This document shows positions 43,594 to 55,919 of a stretch of DNA of 64,000 bases, one piece after another. Both the position numbers and the translations under genes were made by a program. Position 1 is the stretch's first letter. Each line of letters starts with the position of its first letter. The notes beneath the pieces are model-generated. The model saw only the letters and a program-made list of their open reading frames with translations, searched no databases and was not told where the DNA came from. The DNA comes from Mrakia gelida (lineage: Eukaryota > Basidiomycota > Tremellomycetes > Cystofilobasidiales > Mrakiaceae), in NCBI GenBank assembly GCA_024345305.1, contig BRON01000003.1, positions 1,984,001-2,048,000 on the forward strand, read 5' to 3'.

Positions 43594-45356
43594 GTTGAAA
43601 GAGAGGGAGGGAGTGATGGTTTGGAGGTCAACGTCGCCAGAATCGAAACTGCCGCTTCAAAGGCCCGATTTCGAACTCTCCCTCAGCCCTCGAAAGAAAA
43701 ACAGTTTATTCAGCTCGGCGATCTTCCGTACATACATAAAATAGATCGAGAGGGCAGCGAGAGTCTGATCGAGAAACTGCGAGGAGGAGGAAAGAGCCAG
43801 CGAACGACCGAACGAGAGGGCGGCAACGGAGAGGCTTCGCCTCTCCTGCCCAACTTCTCTTTCTCTGTTCTACAGCCCAGAACACCTTCTCTGGTTGTCT
43901 CGGATAGTGGGATGCATTGGTATGACTATCGACTTTGAGAACCTCGAATATGAGCTCTGAAAAAATTAAACTGGGCTGGGCCGAGGGAGATCTGTTCTCG
44001 CCAAACAAACTCGCCAGTGCCGCTCGCTCTTTCTCTCGCCCTCGTTCTCGTCCTCGGAGTAGACGTAGACTAAAAATCGACATGGGAATGACTTTCCGAG
44101 AAGGATGGGACTGGTAGGGGCGATGTGTTTCGGTTTGAAAAGGTGAGGAGAAGTAGAACGCGAAAGGAGAGGAAACGCGACGGCGAGATCGCAAGTCCGC
44201 GAAAGCGACAGGAGACCGTACGAGAAGGGAAACAACTGATGGCACTAAAGCGAGAGACACAGGAGATGGAAAAATCATCTGAGAGTCACCAAGGTCTGAG
44301 TGCGCAGATTAGCAGATAGAGAGCGAGGTGAGAGAAAGTCGCGACAAAAACGAGAAGCGACGAGATCTGTTCTAGAGAGAAAAAGCGGTAACCTCAGCCT
44401 CAAAGATGTAAGACAACGCGACAAGAGGATTTCGAGCTTGCTAAGTATCCATCCTCATTCGACAACACGTCTTCCATCCCTTCCTCAAACTCAACAGCAG
44501 TGTCCTCCTCCTCAACCCGCGACGCGTCCATTCTTCCTTTCTGTGTTTGAGGAACAACCTCGCTTGCTTGCGCTCCTCGTCTCGGCCTTCGTCTCCTTTG
44601 CCCTCCATTTTCCAGTCAGGGAAGGCTTGATGCAGCCCGATGTGAGGACGCCGAAAAGATGGCTTCCGTTTTCGACGTCCCCGAGCTTCGCGACCGTCAC
44701 TTCACTCGAGCTTTGACACTAGCAAACGCTGGAAGATCTACAGCACAAGACATGCACCTTCTAAATATCCACTTCCAAGCTTTACTACACCTCCACACGG
44801 CGCCTCGACCTGGGATCAGCGGCAGTCTTCTCGTCTCGCGACGCGTCTCGTTTTCACGTTCTCTTCTCCTTTTAGATCTCTCTCTCTCCTGTGCACTTCA
44901 CTCGTAGATACTCATTTCTCCTTCTCTTCTGACTCTATTTTGACTCCGTTCTCGTTTCTCGTTTCTTCTTTCTCGCCTCGGTTTCAGATCTGGTTTCGAG
45001 CGACGCGTCTTCGTTTCACCTCTCCTTTCTTTCGAGTTCGTTTCTTCCTAGATAGTTTTACGAGATCTGGTTGAGCAGTATAAAAAGTTGAAATCTGGGT
45101 AGTTCCAATCAATCGCCCTTGGACCAGAACAGTCTCAAGCAAAGAACTTCTCGTACCCTTCCTGCCTTCTCTTCCAGACTACTGCTCGAGCCCCGTGCGC
45201 TCAACATTTTCGAGACTCGTGCTCTCGTCGTCTCCCCGGACCTCTCCAGCTCTCGCTTCTTGAACTTTTGATCGGACAGTGTTTCCAACCCGAACAGGCA
45301 GTCTCGTCGCCGTCTGAACTGCTCAAGAGGACTTCTGCTCACTCCACCACATACAG
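43594..45356. other. Spacer between the inverted repeats
   Basis: About 1.76 kb upstream of the dehydrogenase with no gene I can support. A plus-strand frame from 44659 starts well (ASVFDVPELRDRHF) but decays into rare codons and has no family match. It may be a gene remnant. Confidence 0.5.
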
Positions 45357-45654
45357 TTCAGCCGCCCGAGTTCTCCTACTATCCAGCCTCATGTATGTAG
45401 CATCAAAAGAAGAGGAAGAAGGGAGGAAGAAACGAGAACTGATCCGCTTTCGATGGTTCCTTCTCTATCCTCAGGAGCGAGTCGGTTTCGTCGGACTCGG
45501 TAACATGGGATCTGCTGCTCGAGTTGCTGAGAGAAGCGGGAGGGCCATCAAAGCCGTCCCGCTCTGGGAACGAGGAGAGGAGAAGGAAGAACGAGGTCGA
45601 GGGAGTCCCAGGAGACGAGGAGGAGGGAGCTCGTGGGCTCGTGAGAGGGAGTGA
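45357..45654 (+). pseudogene. 5' fragment of the dehydrogenase gene, inverted copy
   Basis: 45357-45512 repeats the dehydrogenase exon 1 end, intron (GTATGT donor to CTCAG acceptor) and exon 2 start, up to the Rossmann glycines GFVGLGNMG. It then runs into unrelated sequence (SAARVAERSGRA...). None of the remaining dehydrogenase exons follows. A continuous plus-strand frame crosses the copy and ends at 45654, but only by reading through the former intron. I therefore call it a truncated pseudogene fragment, although a short chimeric product cannot be excluded. Confidence 0.75.
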
Positions 45655-45780
45655 CGAGAGTGAAGTTCTTCGCGTCGCGAGATGGAGGAGCTCGTGTGAT
45701 TGAAAGCAGGAGTATATAATCCCTAGCCGTCGAGCGTCACCATCGAAGAGGTACATTCGATCGATATCTACAAGTCCGAA

Positions 45781-45808
45781 CCGAGAACCGAGAACCGAGA
45801 ACCGAGAA
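45781..45808 (+). repeat. 7-bp tandem repeat, four units
   Basis: Four perfect copies of CCGAGAA, 270 bp beyond the end of the duplicated segment. Confidence 0.85.
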
Positions 45809-46200
45809 CGAGCGACGCGACGTGAGAAAGACGAAGAACGTGAGAGGTTTGTATCGATCAAGGAAGAGTTTAGGAAAGTGCTCGTTTGAGTCCTGTATAG
45901 ACGGAGGTGAGGTTGGGGGGTGAAGGGAGGGGAGGTAGGGAGGAAAGCGTCGAGGGGAACAAAGGAGAGAGACAGGTAAAAGGATCGTTACGTAGAAAGA
46001 GAGTGAGAACTAAATAGAGCAAGTGAAAGAAGTAAAAACCGATGAAGCAACCGAGACACCCAAAGGAAGAGGAAAGGAAGAGAAAAAAAGGAGAAACGAG
46101 AACGACGAGCGAACGAACGAATGAACTTCGACGACAACCCAAACGACGCCCTCCCTCCCAGCCACCCACCCCACCCACCCACCCTCACCTCCCACACTTC

Positions 46201-48665
46201 TTACTGCGTCCTCTCGCTCGCCTGCTCGTAAGAAGGAGGGAGCGAAGGCGCCACAGGCGCAGGAGCCGCGTCCTCGAACGACATTCCCGAGTCCTGCTCC
46301 CTTCCTTCGACGACCATCCTATCCGGAACGATGGGAACGGTAGGCGAAGTGAGACCTTCGGTTTGAATGTGAAGTGCGGTGGGAGCGGCTGGGATGGCTG
46401 AGGCGAACGAGGGGGAGGGGAGAGGGGCGTAGGCTCCTCCGGGCGAGGGAGTCGACGCGATGGAGTTGGGTCCGATGTTTGGGGAGGAGGCGGAGTAGGT
46501 GGTTCCGGCGTAGCTGTCTCGCATCTGAAGGGAGAGGGAAGATAGGAAGTTGAGTCAGCGAAGAGAGAAACAAAGGCGAAAGAGGAGAAGGAAGAAGACG
46601 ACGACGCGACTCACCGACTTGCTTCCCGATCGCGGCTGAAGCCCTCCTGGTCCACCTGAGGAAGATCCGGCGCTGGGACTGGTGACCTGAGATCCTTGAG
46701 GGAAGTAGCCGTTGTTGGAGTGAAGGAGGGAGCTCTGGGCGTCGGGAGAGAAGGGAGCGTTTCCGTCGTAGGCCGAGTGAGGGTAGGCTGAGGAAGGTCC
46801 GCTCGTCACCGTCGACATGTCTGTTTCGAGAGCGACGTGAATCGAAACGATCCGAGAGTCAGTAAAGACCCAGATGAAGAACACGAGGACGAGGAGGAAG
46901 CTGGAACCTACAAGTGTTGCTCCTCGAGATCTGATCCGACGGAATCGCGGGAATCGCTCTCGCTCCCAGCGGCGCGATCTGATCCATGCTCTCCCTCCCA
47001 GCAGCCTCCTGGAACTGGTAAGGAGTGACCGAGACCAAATTGGCAGCAAGTCCCTGCTCCATATCCCTTCCACCTCCAGCCTCGACCTCCCATCCTTTCG
47101 CAGGAGGGTTCGCGTCCGCCTTCCTCCTCTCTTTCGCGGCTCTCTTCTTCCTGCAGCCAGCGATGGACCACCAGAGACTGAGAAGGACGGCGATCCCTCC
47201 AGCGACTCCTCCGACGATGGGACCGATGGGAACGGACTTCTTGGGAGCGGAGTCGGCTGCGACGGTGGTGGTGGAGCCGGTGGACTGAGAGGAAGCGGCG
47301 GAGGTGGTTGCGGACGAGGAACCTTGGGTTGATGAGGAGGATCCTCCGTTGGCGACGGCGAGGGCTTTGGAGTAGATCCAGTAGGAGCCGGAGATGTCGA
47401 GGAAAGCCCATCTGGAGTAGAGCAGGAGACGAAACGAGGAAGGGAGTCAGGTCCGGGTTCAAATCGAGACGAACGAGAGGGCAAGACGAAGACCAACTTG
47501 GGAATGAGAGCGTTCAAAGTCGAGACGCTTCCGTACTTGACTTCCGTAGGGAGAGCAGCGATGGCGATATTAGACGCAGAGCAGGTGTTGTTGGTGTAGA
47601 TTTCGCTGTGGAAGAACAAGAAGAAGAAACGTATGAGAGCGAGGGTCAGCTCGAAGTCTCGATCCTCGACGACGAAACTCGACGCGACGACGAACTGGAC
47701 TCACGTCCAAGGCGCTCCGTGAGTCTCGAGATCATGCTGGCAGTCGATGCAGGCAGCAGCGAGGGAAGCAGCGACCTAGACCCAAGAAGAGCAGAGGTAT
47801 TGGAAAGGAAGAAAAGCTCAGCGATAAGCGATCGGTCCACCCTTCACCTCCTCGCTCGAACCCAAATCTCGAGACGCGACGGTGAACGATGAGACTCACA
47901 GTGTTGCACGAGCAGACGTCGTCGTAGGGAGCGACGTATCTGTTCAGAAAAAGAGGAAGGAGAAAAGGAAAGAAGAATAAAACGCCCCAAGGAAAGGGAA
48001 GGTTGGAAGCGAGTCAGGGTTGCCTCTCGGTTGCCTTCGAAACGAAAGCTGAACGAGCAAAACTCACTGATACCCAACGCTAAGAGCAGGAAGCTCGTAA
48101 GCAGGCTGGCACGACCTGACCAGCTCAGCAAACATTTGGCTGTCGAGAAAGGGAAGGAAAGAAGGGGATCAGCGTTCAATCGAAGAGGATCCGCACAGGA
48201 TCGTTCGTGGATCGATGGAGTGGGAGGAAGGGCGAGAGGGGGAGGAGGGCTCGGCTCCGTTGTACGAGCTTCCTCTCTCCTCGACGAGTTGAGCAGAGAC
48301 GAGGAGGAGGGAGGAGAGGGTCCTCTGGGAGGACCGCTGTGTATCAGAGAAGTGGGGGGGAAGGAAGGAAGGAAGGAAAGAGCATGAAAGGAAAGAAGAA
48401 ACGGTCCGAGACCATCGAACGCCTCTTCCCTCTTCCCTCCCTTCGTTTCCCTCTCCCTCTCTTCCCTTCCCCTCACACCCTTCCCCCATCACCAGCTGAA
48501 GAGCGAGATAGATAGCAGAACGACTCACCAAGGACTCTCCCCACTCGCCGAGTTCCACCAGGTGATCTTGCCCGTACAAGTGGCATCCGCTCCCGCGACG
48601 CCTCCGACGAGGGCTGAAAGCACCATCGCCAGCGAAACGGTCGTTGCTGCTGCTGTTGAGCGCAT
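46201..48665 (-). CDS. Single-pass cell-surface-type protein with signal peptide
   Basis: Eight exons: 48529-48665, 48068-48139, 47900-47939, 47705-47775, 47498-47605, 46912-47411, 46615-46820, 46201-46524, giving ~485 aa. The signal peptide ends near VGGVAGAD (~26). The exterior (~30-150) has spaced cysteines (ATCTGKITWW, RSCQPAY, DVCSCNT, CIDCQHD, NNTCSAS) and a Ser/Thr-rich stalk. A membrane span (IGPIVGGVAGGIAVLLSLWW) is followed by a stop-transfer CRKKRAAKERRK. The cytosolic tail is Ser/Pro-rich with a PPSY near the end. Similar layouts are common in basidiomycete surface or sensor-like proteins. No ligand or function is evident. The first intron is long (~390 nt). Confidence 0.8.
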
Positions 48666-49324
48666 TCTTGAGTTGTTGTTGTGGAGAGAGAGGTGGGAGG
48701 GGTAGGTTGAATAGTGGTTGGGGAAGGTGAGGGTGAAGGTGAAGGGTGAGGGTTGGAAAGGAAAGGAGAGGAAGGTAGGGTTTCGAAGCGAGGGAGCCGA
48801 GGAACGAGAAACCCTCCCCTTCCTCGATCAACCCAACCAGGGCCAAGCTCTACTTTTTTTTGACTCCACTCCCTTCTGAGATCCATGATGAAAGCTCCCC
48901 GTCCATGCACAGCTAACTCAAACCTGCGAGAAGGAGGAAGGGGAGAGGTCAGTGAAGTTCAAACCAACCGCCCGGGCGAGAACGGGCGACGCGCGATCGT
49001 TGCGCGAGCTCATCTTCCCTTCCTCGACCTGCCCTGAAGGATAAAACGAAGTTCTGATAGAGAGGGATGATGCGAGTCGTTAACGAAAAGGTAAGCTAAA
49101 AGATGGGGTATCTAGGAAAAGACTGGATTCCGGGTATGAGTGAAACGAGACAGGAGAAGCAAGAGCGAGAGTGAGAAGAAGAGCGGTTCCAAGAAGAGAA
49201 GACCACGAACGGATTAGAATGATGCGTAGAGATGGTGGAGAAGGGTAAGTAAAGGTAGAGTATTCGTGTGTGCGTGCAAGAAAGCGAAAGAGAAAGAGCG
49301 AGAAGAGAGGGGGGGAAAGAGAGA
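48666..49324. other. Intergenic region
   Basis: 659 bp between BEM3's 3' end and the surface-protein start, both on the minus strand. Promoter-like CT-rich sequence (coding strand) lies near 48670-48800; no gene is seen. Confidence 0.5.
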
Positions 49325-52300
49325 TCACGACGTTGGAGAGTGGACGGGACTGTTCGATTGCTGTGAGGGAACAACGAAGAAACGAGGGACAACGGTCAGC
49401 GAGAGCTTTCGAGAGGGACGAGAGAGGTAGGTGGACCAACGTGTGAGCCTGGTCGAGGAGAAAGAGGGAGTCCAGCGGATCCAGCAGGTCGAGTGTCTTT
49501 AAATTCAACGAATCAAGTCGAAAGTGAATCAGCTTCGAAACTCGTCTCCCTCGCAACAGAGAGAAGAGGGCACTCACAAGTCAACTCGGTCCCTCCACCC
49601 ATAAACTCAGTCGGTATCGTCAACCCCGTCGTAGGAGGAGTCATCCGAATCGTAGGATCGTTGTCTCGATCTCGGAAGCTGGCCGCCGGGGGATGCTCCT
49701 CTCCTTGCGACGCGTCGTCGTCCGTCGCTGAGTCGTCGAGGCTTCCTTCTTCGTCGACGTTGGATTCGGGGTCGACAGCTAAATCATCTCAAGCCAAGGA
49801 GGAAGGTCAGCGAGAGGAACTGGGACGAGGAGAAGAGGGACAGCAAGCGAGACTCACGCGACAACTTCCTTCCTCCCAAACCAAGCAGAGTTTCCGTCCC
49901 CAAGAACGAGACCGAGTTCCTCTTGGACTGTTTCCGATCGAGGTCTCCTGCTTCGTCGATCTCGGAGGTAGGTTGATCCTCATCCCCGACTGAGACGTCG
50001 TCGAACACGTTTTGGAAGCTGGAATGAAACAAGAGGGAAATCAGCTCTCAGCTCGAGCTTTCGTCTCTTCGAATTGAGACGAGCGAGACTCACTGCAAGA
50101 CGAGCTCAGAGAAAACACCAGCGGGGATACCAAGCGTAGGAGAGAAGACGATTCCGACCTACACAAGCAAGACACAGACGAGAACAGGTCAGCGAAGGAC
50201 GAACGAACGAACGAAAAAGACGCGAGTCGAACTCACATTCCTCAACGTCATCTTGTTCGTCGCCGCGTTCTCAACGATGAGGATCAAATGAGCCGTCAAA
50301 GCTCGAAGGAGACTGTAGTTCGGCAGAGGGAGCTCTCCAACGAGGTGTCGAAGTTCCTTGACTCGTTCGTCCGAGTCGACGAGGTCTGGCGAGACGAACG
50401 CGGAAGGAAGGTTAGCGTTCGAGGTTTGGGACAGAAAAAGAAGAGAGAGGTTGGCTTTGGAGAGCTCACCAATAACAGCAAGGAATCGCATGTGAAGCTC
50501 CCGAGTGAGAAGACTCGTTGTGAGTTCCCGAAGGAATCCCTACGAAGCAGTGAAAGAGGGAGGAGCAGGTCAGTCGAACGAAACGAAGACGCGAGCGAAA
50601 AAAACGAGGAGACAAAACGAACCTTCAGAACCCCACAGATAGCATGAGGATCCCACGTCTCCCCTTCTTTCAACAGATCGATATCTCCCTCTGCAAAACG
50701 CAAACCTCAAATCAGCTCCCACTCTCCCTCCTCCCAAACCCCCACGCTCGAACTCACCATTATTGAACCGATCCCTCAACCCCTTAATGACCGCCGAGCT
50801 CCCACTAAGCCTGTAAATCCCCTCCTCGAGCTCCGCATGCTTAGCCTCGAGGTACTCAATGCATCGGTAGACCACAGCAGGGAGTTCCGCGATCTTGGAC
50901 ACTCCGAGGGATTCAGAAAGGGGGACACCGAAGACGGGACGGGATTGAGGGAGAGGGTTGGCGGAGGCTGAACCGGCTAAAATGACCCAAAGCAAACGAG
51001 GGAAGGAGAAAAGGGAGGGGAGGAAGGAGAGGAAGGGAGGGAGGCGAAGGGAAGAGAGAGAGAGGGAGAGTCAGCTCGAGGAAAACGAACGAACGAAGAC
51101 GACGCGTCGAAGAGAAGAAAAGAGAGAATCGACTACTCACCCATCTTCCCAAACCCGAATCCCCACCTCCCACTCTTGGCCTTCCGATCCCTATCCGGCA
51201 CCTCATCCTTCGCTCCGAACTTGAACCCAGCAGGGATGGGCGCTCCTCCCTGCGGTCCCGAGATCTTGCTCGCTTGAATCCTCTCGGTCGGAGGGGAGAT
51301 GGCCCCGTTCCTGTCGTCCTGTCCTTGCTTCTGGTACGGAGGGATAGTCGAGACCGAGAGGTTCGACGAAGACGACTTGTTGTTGCTGCTGGGACCGAGA
51401 CGGGAAGGAGGCATAGCGGATTGACGATGCTGCTGGCTCGAGGAGGAGAGTCGACCTCCCGGTCCGTTCGAGGAGGATGGAGGGGGAGTGGAGGAGGAAG
51501 TGGAAGTGGATTCGTCGACATCGGCGTACTGACCGACCATCTCTGAGCTGGAAGGAACGTGACGAGGTCCTCCTCCTCGACTGGCCTGTTCGAGGTTGGG
51601 AAGCGATCCCGACGAGGCGATGTCGTGAAGAGCTGAGGCTGAGCCGGCTTTGGGGTTGTGCTGCTGCTGCTGGCGACGAAGGTGTTCGTTCCGAGGGGAG
51701 TCGAGGACTCCGAAGGGCGAAGGAGAGGTGGTGTCGATGGGAGAGACGGAGACAGCTGCTGCTGAAGCGAACTTCGGGCTGCTTTCCTCCTGGGAGAGTT
51801 TCGAGAGAGGTTGAGCGGATCCGATGACGATGTCGTCCTTGGAGAGTTTCCGAATCGACGCTTTCCTTCCCGAGGCGCTGTTGCTGTTGTAGGAGGCGAC
51901 GACGGACTGGATGCTTGAGCTTGTCGACGAGCGAGGGAGGAGAGGAGGGGGTGGACTGGTCGCTCCTGCTCCTCGGTTGGCTGGAGAGCTCGCTCGAGTG
52001 TACTTTCCGGTGGTGTAGAGAACGAGGATGTCCACCCACTGCAGCGAGAAAAGAAAGCGCGAAGGAGGAGTCAGCAGCGAACGAAAGACGCGTCGAGGAA
52101 AGAGCGAGAAAGCGAGTCGAACTGACCTCGTCCCTCTCCTCGTCCGTCTCAGCACAAAGAACATGCCTCGTCCCCTTCCCTCCGTTCGCGAGAGCCTCGA
52201 TGATGAGGAAAGCATGTCGTTGATGAGGATCTCCACCATCAGCAGCCTCCTTGCTTCGTCCGATCTGAGCTCCAGCGAGAGGGATCGAGCCGATGTGAGT

Positions 52301-55300
52301 TCCTCCCTTCTGTTTCGACGCGAACGCGAACCAACCGAAATTAGGTCAGTCTTCGTTCTCCCCAACCCAACTCAGAACTGGAGAGAGCCGATACTCACCC
52401 CATCAAAGTAATCCATCACCGGCCTTCCCAGTCCTCCAAGAGTGAAGAACCTCTTCTTCCACCCTCCGAACTTCTGTCCTCGCTTGAGCAACATCCCCTC
52501 CTTGGTGATGATCTGCTGAGCTGCGATCTCGTTGGGGACCACGCCAGTACTGAGGAACCAGCAGAAGTCGTCCTTCTCTGGGAGAGTGGCTTCGAGGATC
52601 GAGTTGAGGTAGGTTTCGAGGAGTTTCTGCGAACGAAGACGAGGAACGAGAAAGGTCAGCTTCAAACTCGACTCTCCCCGATTTCGCTCGCTCTTTCTCT
52701 CCTTCCTTCTCTCCTTCTCTCACCCGCGTTTGGGTTTAGAGGCTCGACTCACCTTCCTCTGATCCAACTTCCCCATCGCCACATCCTTCCAAGCCTTCGC
52801 CTCCGGCAAACTAACGATCCCCCTCCCCTTCGCCTCCTTCCTCCCAATCTTCCCCCTCACACTCCCGTCCAAAGCCAGGAAATCCGAAAACAACTTGTCC
52901 ACCTTCCAGTGCGACGATGGAACCTGTGCTCGGCCGTTCGAAGGGGGAGGAGTGATAGTAACGGCGATTCTGAACCTGATGACTTCTCGATTCGAGTCGT
53001 TGGTGACGACGGCGCACGAGTGGATGGAGAGGGAGGTGTAGGGGAGGGCGGCGGATTGGAGGAGGGGACCTCGGGATTGAGGAGGAGGTGCTTGGTGGTA
53101 AGGGGTGGGAGCGGTGACGGGGTTGGGTTGTTGTTGCTGCTGCTGCTGTTGTTGTTGAGGAGGAGGAGCTCGAGGAGTCTGGGGAGTTTGAGGAGGCGGA
53201 AAAGGGCTCGTAGGAAGATGATCTGCCGAGGGACCTCGAGGGGTTTGAGGAGCTCCTGGACCGAAAGCGGCGTAGACGGGTGACCGAGGAGGTTGGGAGG
53301 GCTGGTACATCGGGTAGCCTTGCTGGGGAGGAGGCTGGTACGGACGCGACGAGGGGTTTCCTTGGTGCTGCTGCTGCTGCTGTTGATGGTGGTTCTGCTG
53401 CTGCTGGTACTGCTGTTGAGCATAGACCTGTTGCTGTTGTTGCTGCTGCTGAGGAGAGGGCTGGTACTGCTGCTGTTGACCCTGGAACGACTGAGGTTGT
53501 TGTTGTTGTTGCTGCTGCCGTTGACGAGGATCCTCCTCCCGATACTGCAAAGGTCCTCGAGCCTGAGCTTCCCTCATCGTCGAGTGTCCTGAAGGCGAGT
53601 AGAGAGGAGTCGTCGAGAGGGGTTGGGAGGGAGGACACATCCTCGAAGGGTTCGGCGTCCTCGCGTCCTCTTCCTCTCGCTGCTCGTTCGGGTACCTCGC
53701 GTCCTCCTTCTCTCGTTGCTCACTCGGGTACGTCGACGTCTCCTGAACCCTCGCTCCCCCAGCAGCTCTCAACGCCGCCTGCTGCTGCTTCTGCAACTCC
53801 CTCCCCTCCTTGCTAGGCGCTCTCGGCTCAGGATCCTCATCGTCGTCCTCGCGATCAGCAACATCGACGATCGCTCCTCCTCCTCCTTCGTCGTTCTTCG
53901 TCGTCGACGTCCGGGACCTCGATCCTCCAGGTGTGACGTTCGGAGAGTTGGGTTGGTGGAAGAACGGCGACATCGGAGTGAGTTGAGGAAGAGTCGAAGT
54001 GGTGGAAGCTGAGGGGGAAGGAGTAGTCGAGAGACCTGGGACTTGAGAGTTGGGAGTCGAAGGAGGGTTGGTTGGGACCGACGACCGACGACGAGGGATG
54101 ATGGGAGGGACCCCCGTCGCCGGCGAGGAGCCTGGCGAGGAGACCGAAAGGACGTAGGCTGGCGAGGAGGGAGGTTTCGTCGCAGGCGAGTCCGTGATGA
54201 TGGGTGAAGGAGCGAGAGCGAGGGTGGGGGGAGTTGAGACGGCGGGGACGACCTCCTCTGGAAGAGGCGACGAGACCGTCTTGGGTGAGTCTCCCAAGCT
54301 GGCGAGGTACTGAGAGATCTCTGGAGGGAATTCGAGCGTGCTCTCCGCGACCTGCTGCCGTCGACTCTGCTTCGGCTCGGCTCCCAACGACTGTCCAGGA
54401 GCGAACGAGCTCGGTGGGGGTCCTCCTCGAGGTGTTGAGAGGGAGGTCGAGGGGAAGGTGAAGGAGTTGACCGAGGCGAGGTTGGGATGTGAGAGGTTGG
54501 GAGGAGAGGAGGGAGCTGATATCGAGGTGACGGGAGCGGTGGTAGGGGAGGGAGGAGGAGGAGCTCGTTGGTTGAGTCGAAGAGGAGCTGTAGGTCCAGG
54601 GGAGAAGGTCGAGGAGGAAGGCAGGGGGGTCGTCGAGGGAGCTCGTTGGGTGTTTGGCATGGGATGAGGAGAAGGAGGTGGGGAGGGCTGGTTGATAGGA
54701 TCGTTCTTGCTGTTGAAGTTGATAGACGTGGAAGTGGTAGGTTGTTTTGTTTCGTTGCTGATGGACTGACGAGTGCTGGTAGGATCCTCGACGACCTGCT
54801 GTTGCTGCTGCTGCTTCCTCTCGAACTCCTCTGGAGGAGCTCTCGGTGAGGACGACGAGCTTCCTCCTCCTCCTCCTTCCCCGAACCTCTCCTTCCTCGT
54901 CGACCCTCCCGAAACCGACCTCGACCCATCCCCTTCGCTGTTCTGCCTCTTCCCTATTCCAGGGTAGGCGAGGAGAGTCGAGGTTCCTCCGGAGAAGCTT
55001 CTGGGAGGACGAGATCCTGATCCTCCTCCTCCCGACGACGCGGACGATGGCTCTGCGAGACCTAGTCCGATGGCTGAGGCTGAACCTGACATGGCGCTGT
55101 TGGGACCTGGTGAGCCTCCTCTGGATGAGCGAGTTGATGAGAGAGCTCTGTCTCTTTCTGAGCGGTAGCGAGCTGCATCTGCTCGATGAGTATCCGCCTT
55201 GTCTCGAAGGTTCGAAACCATCTTCCACAGACCATCTAAAGCAACCAAACACGGAGTATATATCAGCTTCCGACACTCTCAACCTTTGTACCTCGAAACA

Positions 55301-55919
55301 GAAGAAAAGAGTGAACGTACCGTTCTCCTCTAGGAGCTTGTTCCTCTGTTGTACGACTGCCTCGAGAGCTGCTAAGGGGTCTCCTTCCGCTTGAGCGAGA
55401 GCTCCTTCGACAGTGATGGGAACCTTTTGAGTGAACGCGACCGTGGATTGACTACGTGAGATTCCAGAAGACGAGGAGGAGGATTGTCCTGGGGTCATGG
55501 GTTTGGAGGTTGGGAGGTTGGCTGAGTTGGATGGCGTTGAGGGAGGAGAGGAGGATCGAAGGGGGGAAGGACGTGAGGCGGACGAGGAGGAGGAAGGGGT
55601 AGAGAGAAGCGAGAAGGATTCTATGGCAAGACGCGATGGAGGAGACGAGAAGGAGAGAGTCAGCTTCGGCGTTTGAGTTCTAGCACGAGTTTTGATATGA
55701 ACAGATGGAAGGAAGGGAAGGAGGAGGAGGACGAGCTCTCGACAGGAGAGGGCGAGGGAAGGAAACGGACGAGGGGTTGCTCTCCTTCCTTCAACGAGCT
55801 CTCCTTCTTCTTCTACTCCCATCCAACGTGTATACACAAGAAGAGATGGTGATCTTACCGCTTCTCTTTTGAGGTGTAGCTTGTTGAGTGTGCTGCTGCT
55901 GTTGTACGGCTGCTGCCAT
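49325..55919 (-). CDS. BEM3: Rho GTPase-activating protein with PX and PH domains, Bem3-like
   Basis: Fifteen exons: 55859-55919, 55321-55620, 52753-55235, 52399-52626, 52127-52309, 51141-52038, 50758-50976, 50623-50690, 50470-50539, 50237-50385, 50094-50158, 49858-50018, 49578-49778, 49441-49496, 49325-49360, giving ~1725 aa. A short helix (LWKMVSNLRDKAD) opens the 2.5-kb exon 3, which is Ser/Pro-rich with long polyglutamine runs. A PX domain follows (~850-975), then PH (KEGMLLKRGQKFGGWKKRFFTL, YFDGKGGTHIGSIPL; ~985-1105). The RhoGAP domain (~1385-1580) has the arginine finger in EEGIYRLSGS and VLKGFLRELTTSLL, with Thr where Pro is usual. Family role: turns off Cdc42 at the polarity site. 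All phases agree. Confidence 0.92.
53120..53525 (-). repeat. CAG/CAA repeats encoding polyglutamine in BEM3
   Basis: Several runs of mixed CAG and CAA codons (coding on the minus strand) near 53125-53160, 53360-53420 and 53430-53520. They encode Gln runs of up to about ten residues, separated by Pro/Tyr/His. Confidence 0.85.

Noticed and set aside
43706..44278. 190-codon minus-strand frame in the spacer between the inverted repeats
   Set aside because: Composition is mixed with many rare codons, and no splice context or family is visible.
44659..44907. Plus-strand frame starting ASVFDVPELRDRHF
   Set aside because: The first ~20 codons look real but the rest decays. It could be a gene remnant but is not supportable as a gene.
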